DNA of 64,000 nucleotides, taken from assembly GCA_017654935.2 (NCBI GenBank), contig CM065706.1, positions 6,265,668 to 6,329,667 on the forward strand. The letters are read 5' to 3'. The notes under the pieces were generated by a model, which was not told the origin of the DNA, made no database searches, and was given only the letters and a program-made list of their open reading frames with translations. The number at the start of each line of letters is the position of its first letter. Position 1 is the stretch's first letter. The stretch is from Phymorhynchus buccinoides. Its lineage: Eukaryota; Mollusca; Gastropoda; Neogastropoda; Raphitomidae. Of this stretch, positions 63,964-64,000 are shown piece after piece. Made by a program: the position numbers and the translations under genes.

Positions 63964-64000
63964 GTGTATGTTTATGTGTTAGTGTATGTGGTCTTTTGAA

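Overview
The window looks like nuclear DNA of an invertebrate animal, most likely a marine mollusc (gastropod-like). It has two conserved metazoan genes split into short exons with GT-AG introns of 1-5 kb. Both introns and intergenic DNA are filled with short inverted-repeat transposons, SINEs, minisatellites and microsatellites. There are no prokaryotic operons. The species assignment is inference from style and protein similarity; no marker gene settles it.

Region 1-14,900 holds no confident gene. It is a mosaic of miniature transposons (MITEs), tandem arrays and SINEs. Region 14,982-34,224, minus strand, is a complete 10-exon gene for 3-hydroxy-3-methylglutaryl-CoA lyase (HMGCL). Its reading frame closes exactly over nine introns to 326 residues, and the catalytic residues fall at the human numbering (Arg41, Asp42, His233, His235, Cys266, Asn275). 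Its introns carry a partial duplicate of exon 3 next to a 300-bp (GA)n tract, a foldback array of a 13-mer, and a possible small plus-strand two-exon transcript.

Region 35,000-45,700 is poorly assembled repeat DNA with C/G homopolymers, a 500-N gap and a frame-broken TRIM-family gene (RING, B-box, coiled coil; minus strand). Region 46,284-58,768, minus strand, holds seven consecutive internal exons of EMC2 (ER membrane protein complex subunit 2, a TPR protein). Its first exon and C-terminal exon(s) were not found; the latter may lie in or beyond the gap. Three EMC2 exon borders are involved in local duplications: a 127-bp array that copies an exon end with its splice donor, a 2-kb 26-bp minisatellite that begins in an acceptor, and a partial exon copy at 54.9 kb. 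Region 59,000-64,000 has a possible 5' exon with CCAAT boxes, an isolated exon of an unidentified gene, and nested transposons.

The transposon content can be sorted by end sequence and target-site duplication (TSD): (a) TTAA-flanked piggyBac-type MITEs starting CCCTTTCGCCGCC, nine copies; (b) a 504-bp piggyBac-type element keeping an acidic transposase-like N terminus; (c) an 8-bp-TSD hAT-type MITE with telomere-like repeats in its centre, five copies; (d) TA-flanked pogo/Tigger-like elements, two of them retaining a helix-turn-helix coding remnant; (e) TAA/TTA-flanked Harbinger-like elements; (f) families with 5-bp and 6-bp TSDs; (g) elements ending ACCGTATTT...GGACTATAAGGCGC. The most unusual theme is repeat growth and transposon insertion right at splice sites.
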